64,000 nucleotides of DNA from Alphaproteobacteria bacterium (GCA_018971835.1 JAGWZW010000002.1:19789-83788), one strand, 5' to 3'. Shown: positions 50,666 through 61,063, counted from the stretch's first letter. Notes: generated by a model not told the origin, from the letters alone. Numbers and translations are program-made.

Positions 50666-50910
50666 GCGGGGGGGCCGTCGCGGCCGCTGCCCTCGCCCCT
50701 GCGGCAGGATTTCCTGAAAATCCCGCCCCCCGGGGCAGGCCCGGCGGCTTGCGGGGGCTTTCCCCCGTCCCTATATACCCCTCAGTGGCGGAACGGGCCT
50801 TCGCGACGGCCCGATTTCGCGTGTGAAATCAATGGGTGAAATCAGGGGGATGGGCATGGGGCGCTCAAGCGAGGCCCGGCGACCGTCCGCCCGAGAGAAG
50901 GATGTGAACT
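50666..50910 (+). promoter_or_regulatory. dnaK upstream region with RpoH-type promoter
   Basis: CTTG at 50748-50751 and CCTATAT at 50770-50776 are separated by 18 bases, which fits the alphaproteobacterial sigma-32 (RpoH) consensus. The spacer is almost entirely a hairpin, CGGGGG-CTTT-CCCCCG (50752-50767). Further upstream, 50703-50727 forms an imperfect stem (GGATTT against AAATCC) that may end maeB transcription. The dnaK start at 50911 has AGAAGGA a few bases upstream. No CIRCE repeat was found. Confidence 0.55.
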
Positions 50911-52833
<1,923 letters not shown>

Positions 52834-52948
52834 AACCAGGAGCAGGATCGGAAGCTGCGGAACAAGAGTGAGTAGTCATGCGTAAGGATGTTTCCGGCTT
52901 CCGATCCCCGATTTCAGAGTTCCGGCGCGCGCAAGGGGCCTGCGCGTC

Positions 52949-54076
52949 ATGAAGCGCTGTTATTACGAAACGCTGGGCTGCCAGAAGGGCGCGACGGTCG
53001 ATGAGATCAAGGCGTCCTACCGCAAGCTCGCCAAGGAACTGCATCCCGACCGCAATCCCGGCGATGCCACCTCCGAGCACAAGTTCAAGGAAGTCAACGA
53101 AGCCTATGACGTCCTGAAGGACGAGCAGAAGCGCGCCGCCTATGATCGCTACGGCCATGCCGCCTTCGAGAACGGCGGGCGCGGGCAGGCTGGCGGTTTT
53201 GGCGATTTCGCCTCGTCCTTCTCCGATATCTTCGACGACCTGTTCGGCGAGTTCACCGGCGGGCGTCGCGCGCGCCGCCAGAACCGTGGCGCCGATTTGC
53301 GCTACAATCTGGAAATCTCGCTGGAGGATGCCTTCCGGGGCTATCGCGCCGAGATCAATGTGCCCACCGCCGTGGCCTGCGAGGCCTGCGGCGGCACCGG
53401 CGCTAGTGCCGGTAGCCAGCCCGAGCAATGTCCCACCTGTTCCGGCGCCGGCAAGGTGCGCGCGCAACAGGGCTTCTTCACCATCGAACGCACCTGTCCG
53501 GCCTGCCGCGGCCAGGGCCGCATCATCCGCAACCCCTGCAAGGGCTGCCAGGGCTCCGGTCATGTGCAGAAGGAGCGCACGCTCGCGGTCGATGTTCCTT
53601 CGGGCGTCGAGGAAGGTACGCGCATCCGCCTGGCCGGCGAAGGCCAGGCTGGTATGAACGGCGGGCCGGCGGGCGATCTCTATATCTTCGTTTCGGTCAC
53701 GCCCCATCCCATCTTCCAGCGCGACGGGCACGATCTTTACTGCCGCTGCCCGATCTCCTTTGTCACCGCGGCGCTGGGCGGCCATGTGGACGTGCCGACG
53801 CTCGATGGCGGCAAGGTTGCGGTGAAGATTCCCGAGGGCACGCAGTCCGGCCGCCAGTTCCGCATGCGCGCCAAGGGCATGCCGGTGTTGCGCGGCGGCG
53901 GGGTGTCGGGCGATCTCTATGTCGAGGTCGCGGTGGAAACGCCGGTCAAGCTCTCCAAGAAGCAGAAGGAACTCTTGCGCGCCTTCGAGAAGGATTGCGA
54001 GCCGGGCACTCAGCCCGAGGCCGAAGGCTTCTTCGCCAAGGTCAAGGACTTCCTGAAGGGCGACGCGACCGACTGA
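52949..54076 (+). CDS. dnaJ: Co-chaperone DnaJ (Hsp40)
   Basis: DnaJ delivers substrates to DnaK and stimulates its ATPase. In the 375-residue protein the J domain has HPD at 32-34, a Gly/Phe-rich region follows (about 72-105), and four zinc-binding CxxCxGxG repeats begin at Cys144, 161, 183 and 197. The C-terminal domains are complete. It is 115 bases after dnaK; no separate promoter is obvious, so it may share the dnaK transcript. Confidence 0.96.
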   Translation: MKRCYYETLGCQKGATVDEIKASYRKLAKELHPDRNPGDATSEHKFKEVNEAYDVLKDEQKRAAYDRYGHAAFENGGRGQAGGFGDFASSFSDIFDDLFGEFTGGRRARRQNRGADLRYNLEISLEDAFRGYRAEINVPTAVACEACGGTGASAGSQPEQCPTCSGAGKVRAQQGFFTIERTCPACRGQGRIIRNPCKGCQGSGHVQKERTLAVDVPSGVEEGTRIRLAGEGQAGMNGGPAGDLYIFVSVTPHPIFQRDGHDLYCRCPISFVTAALGGHVDVPTLDGGKVAVKIPEGTQSGRQFRMRAKGMPVLRGGGVSGDLYVEVAVETPVKLSKKQKELLRAFEKDCEPGTQPEAEGFFAKVKDFLKGDATD

Positions 54077-54113
54077 GACGGGGGCGCCGCAGCATTCATC
54101 TGCCAACAAGAGT

Positions 54114-54141
54114 TTTCCTCCCCCGTTTACGGGGGAGGAAA
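54114..54141. repeat. Strong inverted repeat between dnaJ and ctpA
   Basis: A perfect 12-base stem (TTTCCTCCCCCG / CGGGGGAGGAAA) with a TTTA loop lies between the converging dnaJ and ctpA genes. Neither strand has a U-tract after the stem, so it is not a textbook intrinsic terminator, but the position fits a transcript 3' end or a dispersed palindromic repeat. I saw no second full copy in this window. Confidence 0.7.
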
Positions 54142-54162
54142 TGTCTGAGCCGTTCCGAAATC

Positions 54163-55494
54163 CTATTCGTCCGAGCTGCTGTTCTCGTTCTTGGTCGGTA
54201 GATGCACCTTGGTGGTGACGGAGCTGACCGTCATCTTGCCGCGCAAGAGGTCCAGCGCATATTCGAGCTGGAAGTCCTTGTAGGTCTTGCCGGGTGCAGG
54301 CCGGATGATCGACACCACGTTCTGCTTCTCCGGGTTGTCCTCGGCGAGATGGCCGGGCAGGTCGGATTCATGCGGATGTTCGATCTCGGGCGTGTTGTCC
54401 TCGTCGCCCTGTGCCACGGCGATATCCGGCTGGATGCCGGTGGCCTGGATCGAATGGCCCGACGGCGTGAAGTAGCGCGCCGTCGTCAGGCGCAGCGCGC
54501 CGCCGCCTTCGCCCAGCGGCATGATGGTCTGCACCGAGCCCTTGCCGAATGACGTCATGCCCACGACGGTGGCGCGCTTGTGATCTTGCAGCGCGCCCGA
54601 AACGATCTCCGCCGCCGAGGCGGTGCCGCCGTTGATGAGCACGATGATTGGCTTGCCGCCCGTGATGTCGCCGGCCTTGGCGTCATAGCGCTGGGTGTCC
54701 TCCGGGTGGCGGCCGCGGGTGGAGACGATCTCGCCCGAATTGAGCAGGTCGTCGCTGACCGAAATCGCCTGGTCGAGCAGGCCGCCCGGATTGTTGCGCA
54801 GATCGAGGATGTAGCCCTTGATGTTCTTTTCGCCGATCTGCTTCTTGAGGTCGGCCACAGCCTTTTCGAGGCCAGGATCGGTGCGCTCGTTAAAGGCGGT
54901 CAGGCGGATGTAACCGATATTGCCTTCGCGGTGCCATTTGACGCTGTCCACCCTCACCACTGCGCGCGTCAGCATCACGTCGAAGGGTTTCTTGGCGCCG
55001 GGGCGCAGGATGGTCAGCTTTACCTGGCTGCCCGAGGGGCCGCGCATCTTGGCGATGGCGTCGTTGAGCGACATGCCTTGTACCGGCGTGCCGTTGATGG
55101 CGGCGACGTAATCGCCGGGCTTCAGGCCCGCACGCGCGGCAGGCGAACCGTCGATCGGCGAGATGACCTTGATGAGGCCGTCTTCCATCGTCACTTCGAT
55201 GCCCAGGCCGCCGAATTCGCCCTTGGTCTGGATCTGCATGTCGGCGAAGGCCTTGGCGTCCATGTAGCTCGAATGGGGATCGAGCGAGGAAACCATGCCC
55301 TGGATGGCGTAATCGACCAGCTTGCTGTCGGTCACCGGGGTGACGTAGTTGGCCCGCACCAGATCGAAGGCGTTGCTGAACAGGTCGAGCTGGCGGTAGG
55401 TCGAGTTGTCGGCACCATGCGCAGGCGGAAACAGCCAGAGCGTTCCGGCGACGCCTATCGCCGCGCCGACGCTCACAAGTGCAAAACGCTTCAT
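54163..55494 (-). CDS. ctpA: Carboxyl-terminal processing protease, S41 family
   Basis: This 443-residue periplasmic serine protease has an N-terminal signal sequence (residues 1-28, ending HGA), a PDZ domain (about 85-175, GLGIEVTMEDG) and the S41 core with the catalytic pair Ser293 (NGGTASAAEI) and Lys318 (SFGKGS), 25 residues apart as in CtpA. Such proteases trim periplasmic and cell-wall-related proteins. Its start overlaps the EnvC-like gene's stop by 4 bases; the linkage to a murein-hydrolase activator is common. Confidence 0.92.
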   Translation of the reverse strand: MKRFALVSVGAAIGVAGTLWLFPPAHGADNSTYRQLDLFSNAFDLVRANYVTPVTDSKLVDYAIQGMVSSLDPHSSYMDAKAFADMQIQTKGEFGGLGIEVTMEDGLIKVISPIDGSPAARAGLKPGDYVAAINGTPVQGMSLNDAIAKMRGPSGSQVKLTILRPGAKKPFDVMLTRAVVRVDSVKWHREGNIGYIRLTAFNERTDPGLEKAVADLKKQIGEKNIKGYILDLRNNPGGLLDQAISVSDDLLNSGEIVSTRGRHPEDTQRYDAKAGDITGGKPIIVLINGGTASAAEIVSGALQDHKRATVVGMTSFGKGSVQTIMPLGEGGGALRLTTARYFTPSGHSIQATGIQPDIAVAQGDEDNTPEIEHPHESDLPGHLAEDNPEKQNVVSIIRPAPGKTYKDFQLEYALDLLRGKMTVSSVTTKVHLPTKNENSSSDE

Positions 55495-56807
55495 GATCTT
55501 TCCGCCTTCCTCAATCCGGTTCTGAGCCACGGTGCGGGGCTCGTGCCTTTTCCGCCCCGCCGCAATTCGAAATACAGTCTCGCTCCTGTCCGGCTCCGGG
55601 GCATGACACCCAGCGGTTCGCCTGCGAGGAGTCTGTCTCCTACCTTTACATCCACGCGATCCAGGCCGGCCAGCACAAGATCGTAGCCACCAGGCATTTC
55701 CAAGATCAAGACTTGGCCGGTTCTATGGTAAGGCCCGGCAAACAGCACCTCTGCGTCCGCCGGGGCCACGACCTGCGCCCCGGCCTGTGTGACAAAGGTG
55801 ACGCCGGGGGCGCGGGCGCCGCCCACCCCGTCGATGCCGCCGTCTTCGATCTGGCCCACCACCGGGCGCTCCAGCGCGTCCGGCGCCAGGCCTTTGCCGG
55901 GGTTTTCGCCGGGTCCGACAACCGCAAGATCGCCGCGGGTGGGTTTTTCGGCCCGCAATGCGGCCACCTTTTTGAGCAGCTGGCCCAGATCGCCGGCTTC
56001 CTTGGCGATCTTGTCGAGCGCGGCTTCAAGCGTGGTGTAGCGGGCCGTGGCGCTGTCGGCTTCGGCCTGTTTCGTCGCGAGAAGTTGATCGAGCGCGCTG
56101 CGGGCCGCGGCCAGCTGGATGGCGTTCTTCGCTGCCTCGGCCCGGCGCATGATGAGTTGGGCCCGGGTCTGCCGGAGGGCATCCAGCCGCCGCGCCAGGT
56201 CGGCCGCCGCGCCATAGACCCGCGGCAGCGAGGCGCCCAACAGCATTGCCCCTTCCGCCGCGCCCATGGCGTCGTCGGCCCGAAGCGCGATCACCGGCGG
56301 GGTGTCGTGCTGGAGCCGCTCCAGAATGCCCAGCAGGTGCGCCACGGCCACGCGGTCGTGCGCGAAGCTCTGCGCCAGCACCGCTTCCTGCGCGGAAAGC
56401 GTCACGATCTGGTTGCCGAGGTCCACCTTCTGCTGTTCGAGATTTTGTACGCGCGCGGCAGTGTCGATCAGTCTGGCGCGCAGGGCGGCGGCCTGGGCCG
56501 CCAGCGTGTCGGATTTGCTCTTGGCCGCATCGACCGCGGGTTTGGCCTTGCCGATCTGGCCCTGCAGCGTGCGATAACGGTCCTCGGTGGTTGGCAGCTT
56601 GCCGATCTCGCTCGCCGGCACCGCCTTGGACATGTCGGGAATGACCGTGAGCCCGGGCCGCGCTTGCGCCGGTACGGCTGCTTCGGTCTGCGGCCGGGGC
56701 TTGGGCGTAGTCGGGTGGTGATGCGCGCGCGCCAGCGCCGACGGCACCGCAGATGCAGCCATCAGCACGGCGGCCAGAACAACGGAAAAAGCGCGCGGAA
56801 AAGACAC
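55491..56807 (-). CDS. EnvC-like murein hydrolase activator (LytM factor)
   Basis: This 438-residue protein has a signal peptide, a long coiled coil (about 60-270) and a C-terminal LytM-like domain (about 325-435: VVAPADAEVLFAGPYHRTGQVLILE). The metal-binding His residues of active LytM endopeptidases are missing (the usual HxH position reads VLAGL), as in EnvC, which activates amidases and does not cut itself. It is coupled to ctpA by a 4-base overlap and lies 51 bases downstream of gpmA. Confidence 0.88.
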   Translation of the reverse strand: MSFPRAFSVVLAAVLMAASAVPSALARAHHHPTTPKPRPQTEAAVPAQARPGLTVIPDMSKAVPASEIGKLPTTEDRYRTLQGQIGKAKPAVDAAKSKSDTLAAQAAALRARLIDTAARVQNLEQQKVDLGNQIVTLSAQEAVLAQSFAHDRVAVAHLLGILERLQHDTPPVIALRADDAMGAAEGAMLLGASLPRVYGAAADLARRLDALRQTRAQLIMRRAEAAKNAIQLAAARSALDQLLATKQAEADSATARYTTLEAALDKIAKEAGDLGQLLKKVAALRAEKPTRGDLAVVGPGENPGKGLAPDALERPVVGQIEDGGIDGVGGARAPGVTFVTQAGAQVVAPADAEVLFAGPYHRTGQVLILEMPGGYDLVLAGLDRVDVKVGDRLLAGEPLGVMPRSRTGARLYFELRRGGKGTSPAPWLRTGLRKAERS

Positions 56808-56858
56808 GACCGGGATTCTAACAGAGCCCGAGCGGGCTGTCGTTATTTCTTGCCCGCT

Positions 56859-57620
56859 CTATTTCTTTCCGGTCTGCGCCTTCACGGCGGCGATCTTCTT
56901 TTCCAGTTCCGCCTGATCGCCGAGGAAATAGGCGTCGTCGGCTTTCCACGCGGCATTGAGGTGATAGACCTTGGGCACGCCGGTGGGCAGGTTGACGTCC
57001 GGGATGTCGGCATCGCTGACGTCTTCGAGGTGCTTGAGCAGCGCCCGCAGCGAATTGCCGTGGGCCGCCACCAGTACTGTCTTGCCCGCCTTCAGTTCCG
57101 GCACAATCGCCTCGTTCCAGTAGGGCAGCACGCGGATCAGCACGTCCTTCAGGCATTCGCCGCGTGGCAGGTCCGCCTCCGGCACGCCGGCATAGCGCGG
57201 ATCGAACTTGGGATAGTCCGGCGAATCGAGCGTGACCGGCGGCGGCGGCACGTCATAGGAGCGGCGCCACAGATGCACCTGCTGGGCGCCGAACTTCTCT
57301 ACGGCCTCCTGCTTGTTGGAGCCCTGGAGCGCGCCGTAGTGCCGCTCGTTGAGGCGCCAGTGCTTGCGCTCGGCAATCCACATCTGGTCCATCTCTTCCA
57401 GCGCCAGCCACAGGGTCTTGATGGCCCGGGTCTGCAACGAGGTGAAGGCGAGGTCGAACCTGAAGCCGGCTTCCTTCATCAGCCGGCCGGCCTCGCGGGC
57501 CTCGGCCTGGCCCTGCTCGGTCAGCTTCACGTCCCGCCAGCCGGTGAACAGGTTGAGTTTGTTCCACTCGCTTTCGCCGTGGCGGAGAAGGACGAGCTGG
57601 GCGTTTTTGGCTTGTCGCAT
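56859..57620 (-). CDS. gpmA: 2,3-bisphosphoglycerate-dependent phosphoglycerate mutase
   Basis: GpmA interconverts 3- and 2-phosphoglycerate in glycolysis. The 253-residue protein has the active-site LLRHGESEWN with His14, ERHYGALQGSNKQE and the second histidine in VLVAAHGNSLRALLKH. The start at 57620 (MRQAKNAQLVLLRHG) is preferred to a longer frame. It is divergent from the flagellar genes across 237 bases. Confidence 0.94.
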   Translation of the reverse strand: MRQAKNAQLVLLRHGESEWNKLNLFTGWRDVKLTEQGQAEAREAGRLMKEAGFRFDLAFTSLQTRAIKTLWLALEEMDQMWIAERKHWRLNERHYGALQGSNKQEAVEKFGAQQVHLWRRSYDVPPPPVTLDSPDYPKFDPRYAGVPEADLPRGECLKDVLIRVLPYWNEAIVPELKAGKTVLVAAHGNSLRALLKHLEDVSDADIPDVNLPTGVPKVYHLNAAWKADDAYFLGDQAELEKKIAAVKAQTGKK

Positions 57621-57857
57621 GGCAGGAATGGCTTTCTTCGGTGCTGCTTCGCGGGCGCAAAATAGGCAGGGCCGCGCCGAACGCCAATAGGGCAAAGATA
57701 CGCCATTTGTGCCGGGAAGAACTTGCCGGGCGGCGGCCGGTGCGGCGCCGGTGCGCGAGCAAGATATTGATAATATTTAGTTTTTTTCCGCCATCGGGCG
57801 GCACGGAACTGGCAAGGGCAAGAGCCGAGACAGATTTGCCAAGAGCAGAACGCGCGC

Positions 57858-58991
57858 ATGTCCCGTCGTCAGACCCTTTTCCGCCGCCTTCTGGCCGCCC
57901 TGGTCGCGGGGCTCATGGTCCTGCTTCCAGTGCAGGCCTTCGCTTTTTCCCGCATCAAGGATCTGGTCGATGTGGAGGGCGTCCGCGACAACATGCTGGT
58001 GGGCTATGGGCTGGTGGTCGGCCTGAACAACACCGGCGACAGCACCCAGAACGCCCCCTTCACCCAGCAGAGCCTGCAGACCATGCTGGAGCGGCTGGGC
58101 GTCAACGTCCGCGGCACCACCATGCAGACCAAGAACGTCGCTGCCGTAATGGTGACGGCCAACCTGCCGGCTTTCTCCGGCCAGGGCACGCGCATCGACG
58201 TCTCGGTGAGCGCGATGGGCGATTCCAAATCGCTGCAGGGCGGCACGCTGGTGGTGACGCCGCTGTACGGCGCCGACGGCAATATCTATGCGCTGGCGCA
58301 GGGCCCGGTGACCATCGGCGGTTTCCAGGCGCAGGGCCAGGCGGCCAGCGTCACGCGCGGCGTGCCCACCGCCGGGCGCATCGCCAACGGCGCCATCGTC
58401 GAACGCCAGACTGGCTTCAAGCTTTCGAGCGAGCATGTGCTGAAACTCAGCCTGCACAATCCCGACCTCACCACCGCCATGCGTATCGCCGACGCCATCA
58501 ACCGCTTCCTCGGCACCAGTATCGCCGACGCCAGCGATCCGGCCAATGTCAAGCTGTCCGTGCCGGCGAATTATCCAAACGGCGTCGTCGGCATGCTGAA
58601 CGATATCGACCAGCTCAGGATCAACCCCGACCAGTCTGCCAAGGTGGTGATCGACGAACAGTCCGGCGTGATCGTGATGGGCGCGGACGTGCGCGTCTCC
58701 ACCGTCGCCATTGCGCAGGGCAACCTCACCATCCGCGTCACCGAGACGCCGCAGGTCAGCCAGCCCGCGCCCTTCTCGCAGACCGGCACCACCACCACCG
58801 TGCCGCGCACGCAAATCCAGATCGACGACAGCCACGGCAACAAGATGGCCGTGCTCAGCCAGGGCGTCTCGCTGCAGAAGCTGGTGGACGGGCTCAATGC
58901 CCTGGGCGTCGGCCCGCGCGACATCATCTCCATCCTGCAGGCCATCAAGGCCGCCGGCGCCCTGCAGGCCGATATCGAGGTGATCGGATGA
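57858..58991 (+). CDS. flgI: Flagellar P-ring protein FlgI
   Basis: FlgI forms the P ring around the flagellar rod in the peptidoglycan layer. The 377-residue protein has a signal peptide (about residues 1-29, ending AFA) then SRIKDLVDVEGVRDNMLVGYGLVVGL, the family hallmark, and the C-terminal SLQKLVDGLNALGVGPRDIISILQAIKAAGAL. It overlaps the rod-binding gene by 4 bases. The 237-base upstream region is locally AT-rich (57760-57785), but I could not assign a sigma-54 or sigma-28 promoter. Confidence 0.95.
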   Translation: MSRRQTLFRRLLAALVAGLMVLLPVQAFAFSRIKDLVDVEGVRDNMLVGYGLVVGLNNTGDSTQNAPFTQQSLQTMLERLGVNVRGTTMQTKNVAAVMVTANLPAFSGQGTRIDVSVSAMGDSKSLQGGTLVVTPLYGADGNIYALAQGPVTIGGFQAQGQAASVTRGVPTAGRIANGAIVERQTGFKLSSEHVLKLSLHNPDLTTAMRIADAINRFLGTSIADASDPANVKLSVPANYPNGVVGMLNDIDQLRINPDQSAKVVIDEQSGVIVMGADVRVSTVAIAQGNLTIRVTETPQVSQPAPFSQTGTTTTVPRTQIQIDDSHGNKMAVLSQGVSLQKLVDGLNALGVGPRDIISILQAIKAAGALQADIEVIG

Positions 58992-59302
58992 GCCCGCTCG
59001 CCACCCAGGCCGCGCTCAGCGCACTGCAATCGGCGCCGCCGGCCGCGCCGCAGAAGACCGCCAACGCCGCCGCCGCGCAAAAAGCGGCCAAGACCTTCGA
59101 AGGCATCTTCATCGCCCAGATGCTGCAGCCGATGTTCGACAGCATCCCGACCGACGGCCCCTTCGGTGGCGGGTCGGGCGAAGAGATGTTCCGCTCGCTG
59201 ATGGTCGATCAGTTCGGCCAGCAGATTGCCAACAGCAGCAGCTTCGGCCTCTCCGACGCCATGACCCGCTCGCTGCTCCAGCACCAGACGGTGAAATCAT
59301 GA
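58988..59302 (+). CDS. Rod-binding protein (FlgJ N-terminal/CheL-like)
   Basis: This 104-residue protein corresponds to the rod-binding domain of FlgJ without the muramidase domain, as in alphaproteobacterial CheL-type proteins. AAKTFEGIFIAQMLQPMFDS and GEEMFRSLMVDQFGQQIA are the typical motifs. It probably helps rod assembly through the peptidoglycan. It overlaps flgI by 4 bases and the FlgN-like gene by 4 bases. Confidence 0.88.
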   Translation: MSPLATQAALSALQSAPPAAPQKTANAAAAQKAAKTFEGIFIAQMLQPMFDSIPTDGPFGGGSGEEMFRSLMVDQFGQQIANSSSFGLSDAMTRSLLQHQTVKS

Positions 59303-59742
59303 GCGCCGACCCGCGCATCGACCGCCTCGTCATCATGGCCGAGCGGCTGATCGAGGCCCTGTCCGCCGATATCGCCGCGCTGGAAAAGGGCCGGCCGCGC
59401 GAGATGAAGACACTCGATCCCGAGATCCAGACGCTCAGCGCACAATATACGCGCGAAGCCGCGCAACTTGCGCCCGCAGCGCTGCAGGCCGCGCCCGCCG
59501 AGGCCCGCGCCCGGCTGACCGCCGTGACCGGCCGCTTTCAGGACGTGCTGGCTCTGCACGGCCGCCTGCTCACCCGCATCCGCGGCGCCAGCGAAGGCAT
59601 CATCAAGGCCGTGGCCGAGGAGGTGGACCGCCGCCGCCTGCGCGGCCGGCCTTATGCGCCGCCGGGCAAATCCTACGGCGGACCGGCGCCCGCGCCGCGG
59701 CCGGTCTCCACCGGGGCGATGCTCTACAATCATGTGGTGTGA
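59299..59742 (+). CDS. FlgN-like putative flagellar chaperone
   Basis: This 147-residue, mostly helical protein (LVIMAERLIEALSADIAALEKG, then long helices to about 115 and a Pro-rich tail) occupies the place where alphaproteobacteria carry a FlgN/FlbY-like gene after flgI and the rod-binding gene. FlgN is the export chaperone of hook-associated proteins. Sequence similarity is weak by eye, so the call rests largely on context. It is the last gene before the transposable element. Confidence 0.62.
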   Translation: MSADPRIDRLVIMAERLIEALSADIAALEKGRPREMKTLDPEIQTLSAQYTREAAQLAPAALQAAPAEARARLTAVTGRFQDVLALHGRLLTRIRGASEGIIKAVAEEVDRRRLRGRPYAPPGKSYGGPAPAPRPVSTGAMLYNHVV

Positions 59743-59962
59743 GTTACTGCGCCATTGTCGCCGGCCTTGAACCGGTGCGGCCATATTCCCATATCTGGTA
59801 TGGAAAATTTGTCACTGCGCCCACGCTTGAGAAGCACCTCTCCTGCGTAGCAGATCGGTGTGGCCAAAAACCGGTCCGAAAAAACAAAGCGACTGAATGA
59901 ACGTTCATTCAGTCCGCAGCGGCTAACGCAGACTGCATCGCTTTTTTTTTGCGCCTCCCCTT
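59743..59962. other. Convergent intergenic region left of the element, with TetR-type palindrome
   Basis: About 220 bases between the flagellar operon and the inserted element. The clear feature is a perfect 24-base palindrome at 59891-59914, whose left half is GACTGAATGAAC. Its core (ATGAACGTTCAT) resembles operators of TetR-family regulators, yet neither flanking gene is transcribed away from it. A run of nine T follows at 59942-59950. The 8-base target duplication copy CTCCCCTT is at 59955-59962. Confidence 0.6.
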
Positions 59963-59979
59963 GGTAGTGTCCTAATTTG
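59963..59979 (+). repeat. Left terminal inverted repeat of the element
   Basis: GGTAGTGTCCTAATTTG, perfect inverted match to 63870-63886. Confidence 0.95.
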
Positions 59980-60252
59980 GCGACTTGACAGAAATTAGCT
60001 TGGCGAGTGTGGCCCAGCCGCTACCGTCGCCTCATGCAACAGAATGGAAAAGACAAGACGGGCTATTGGAGATGCCGAGCCGCTTGGTTCGCGCATCCGT
60101 CCAAGTGGCAGCAAGAGCAAGTGGCGCGGCACGAATGCCAAGCGCGGGAGTATCCGGGAGAAACTCCATCGCGCCAACATGAGCGAGACGGTGAAATCCA
60201 TCAGGAAGTTCACTCGCGCGAATCACTCAAATAGACAACCCTATGTTGTCCG
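59980..60252. other. Left end of the element without a supported gene
   Basis: These ~270 bases follow the left terminal repeat. Open frames exist (for example 60007-60234 and one starting at 60044 that runs on into the next gene), but none has a Shine-Dalgarno site, they overlap in different frames and their translations are Arg/Lys/Ser-rich without similarity I recognise. The stretch may hold the promoter and leader of the first cargo gene. Confidence 0.45.
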
Positions 60253-60254
60253 GT

Positions 60255-60262
60255 GGAGGGGG
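60255..60262 (+). promoter_or_regulatory. Ribosome binding site choosing a TTG start
   Basis: GGAGGGGG lies 5 bases before TTG at 60268, a strong Shine-Dalgarno match. It favours this TTG over the in-frame GTG at 60253, which would lie upstream of or inside the site. Confidence 0.55.
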
Positions 60263-60267
60263 AACCA

Positions 60268-60591
60268 TTGCCGAGTGCAATCGGGATCGCTGGCGACATT
60301 ACAGGAGCGGCCACAGCGTTGGCGGGCCTCATTCTCGTCTTCCTCGGTGCCATCTCCACTGCTTTTGAAGGTTACCAGAAGACAGAGAAATCTGCGGTGC
60401 GCAGCAAATTCAAGCTGCGCGCATGGATTGCATTTGTCGGCTTTGTGCTTGCTCTCTTGGCTGCTGCCCTTTCACTTATAGGAAAATGGCTTGTGCTTGA
60501 GTGCGCCGTTATCTCGGCGCTCGGGCTCCTGTTTGTGTCGCTTATTTTGATTCTTTTTGCCGCTCTGTCTGCCGTACGGGAGATTAAGTGA
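60268..60591 (+). CDS. Cargo gene A: small membrane protein
   Basis: This 107-residue protein has three predicted membrane helices (about residues 8-30, 50-70 and 80-102, from ALAGLILVFLGAIS, AWIAFVGFVLALLAAALSLI and ISALGLLFVSLILILFAAL), with a basic loop between the first and second (YQKTEKSAVRSKFKLR). I do not recognise the family. The stop codon overlaps the next start (TGATG at 60589-60593), so it is coupled to cargo gene B. The small-membrane-protein-plus-soluble-partner layout would fit a toxin, immunity or defence pair, but nothing proves it. Confidence 0.7.
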   Translation: MPSAIGIAGDITGAATALAGLILVFLGAISTAFEGYQKTEKSAVRSKFKLRAWIAFVGFVLALLAAALSLIGKWLVLECAVISALGLLFVSLILILFAALSAVREIK

Positions 60592-60887
60592 TGGCACTGA
60601 CATTGGAAGCTGAACAGCGGCTGCACGATGTGGAGCTGGACGCCTTCTACGAAAAAGACAAGGGGGCATGGCTTGCCACCGTCCAAGACACCAAAGATTT
60701 CATCAAAAAGAAATTTCCTGCTGGCGCTAAAATTAGACCCGATGATGTGGCAAAAGCGCTTTTTCCGATTCTGGAAGTACATGAAGCCTTTAAGGACTAC
60801 CGGGAAACCGAGAAGCTACGCGGAAAGTTCTGGATAAAGGACTTCGCAGACTTTATCATTGATCGTACTTGGAACACCTTGAAATGA
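60591..60887 (+). CDS. Cargo gene B: small soluble protein of unknown function
   Basis: This 98-residue, charged, mostly helical protein has no signal or membrane segment. Notable blocks are LEAEQRLHDVELDAFYEKD, GAKIRPDDVAKALFPILEV and KLRGKFWIKDFADFIIDRTW. I have no firm family match. It shares a base with the stop codon of gene A and its own stop overlaps a possible start of gene C (ATGA at 60884), which indicates a coupled operon. Confidence 0.7.
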   Translation: MALTLEAEQRLHDVELDAFYEKDKGAWLATVQDTKDFIKKKFPAGAKIRPDDVAKALFPILEVHEAFKDYRETEKLRGKFWIKDFADFIIDRTWNTLK

Positions 60888-60895
60888 GGCGCGAT

Positions 60896-61063
60896 ATGGC
60901 GAAGAAAAATCAATCGCTGGCGGACGCACAGCAGTTCGTAAAGAACGTGCTCGCGAAACATTTCAATCAGCAGGTACGCGGTGAAGCGCTTCGCGTGGCA
61001 GCAGAAAAAATTGTAGAAGCAATTCCGGCGACACCTGAGAGCCGGGAGAAGAAGGCCGCCTAG
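60896..61063 (+). CDS. Cargo gene C: very small basic protein
   Basis: This protein has 55 residues from the ATG at 60896, or 59 from ATG 60884, which overlaps the gene B stop codon. It is helical and charged (MAKKNQSLADAQQFVKNVLAK, then ALRVAAEKIVEAI). The function is unknown. Its TAG stop overlaps the transposase stop on the other strand within the palindromic CTAG at 61060-61063, so the cargo operon and the transposase converge with no spacer. Confidence 0.62.
   Translation: MAKKNQSLADAQQFVKNVLAKHFNQQVRGEALRVAAEKIVEAIPATPESREKKAA

Noticed and set aside
56825..56838. Short stem AGCCC/GGGCT between gpmA and envC-like gene
   Set aside because: Five base pairs and no U-tract on the transcribed strand; too weak to call a terminator.
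57700..57857. Possible sigma-54 promoter before flgI
   Set aside because: A GTGCC...TTGCC pair exists, but GG and GC are 9 bases apart instead of 10 and the -24 box lacks the consensus TGG. Not strong enough to call.
60044..60481. Open frame at the left end of the element that overlaps cargo gene A
   Set aside because: It has no ribosome site, its second half reads gene A in the wrong frame, and the translation is Arg/Ser-rich without recognisable features. Gene A has a strong Shine-Dalgarno site and clear membrane helices.
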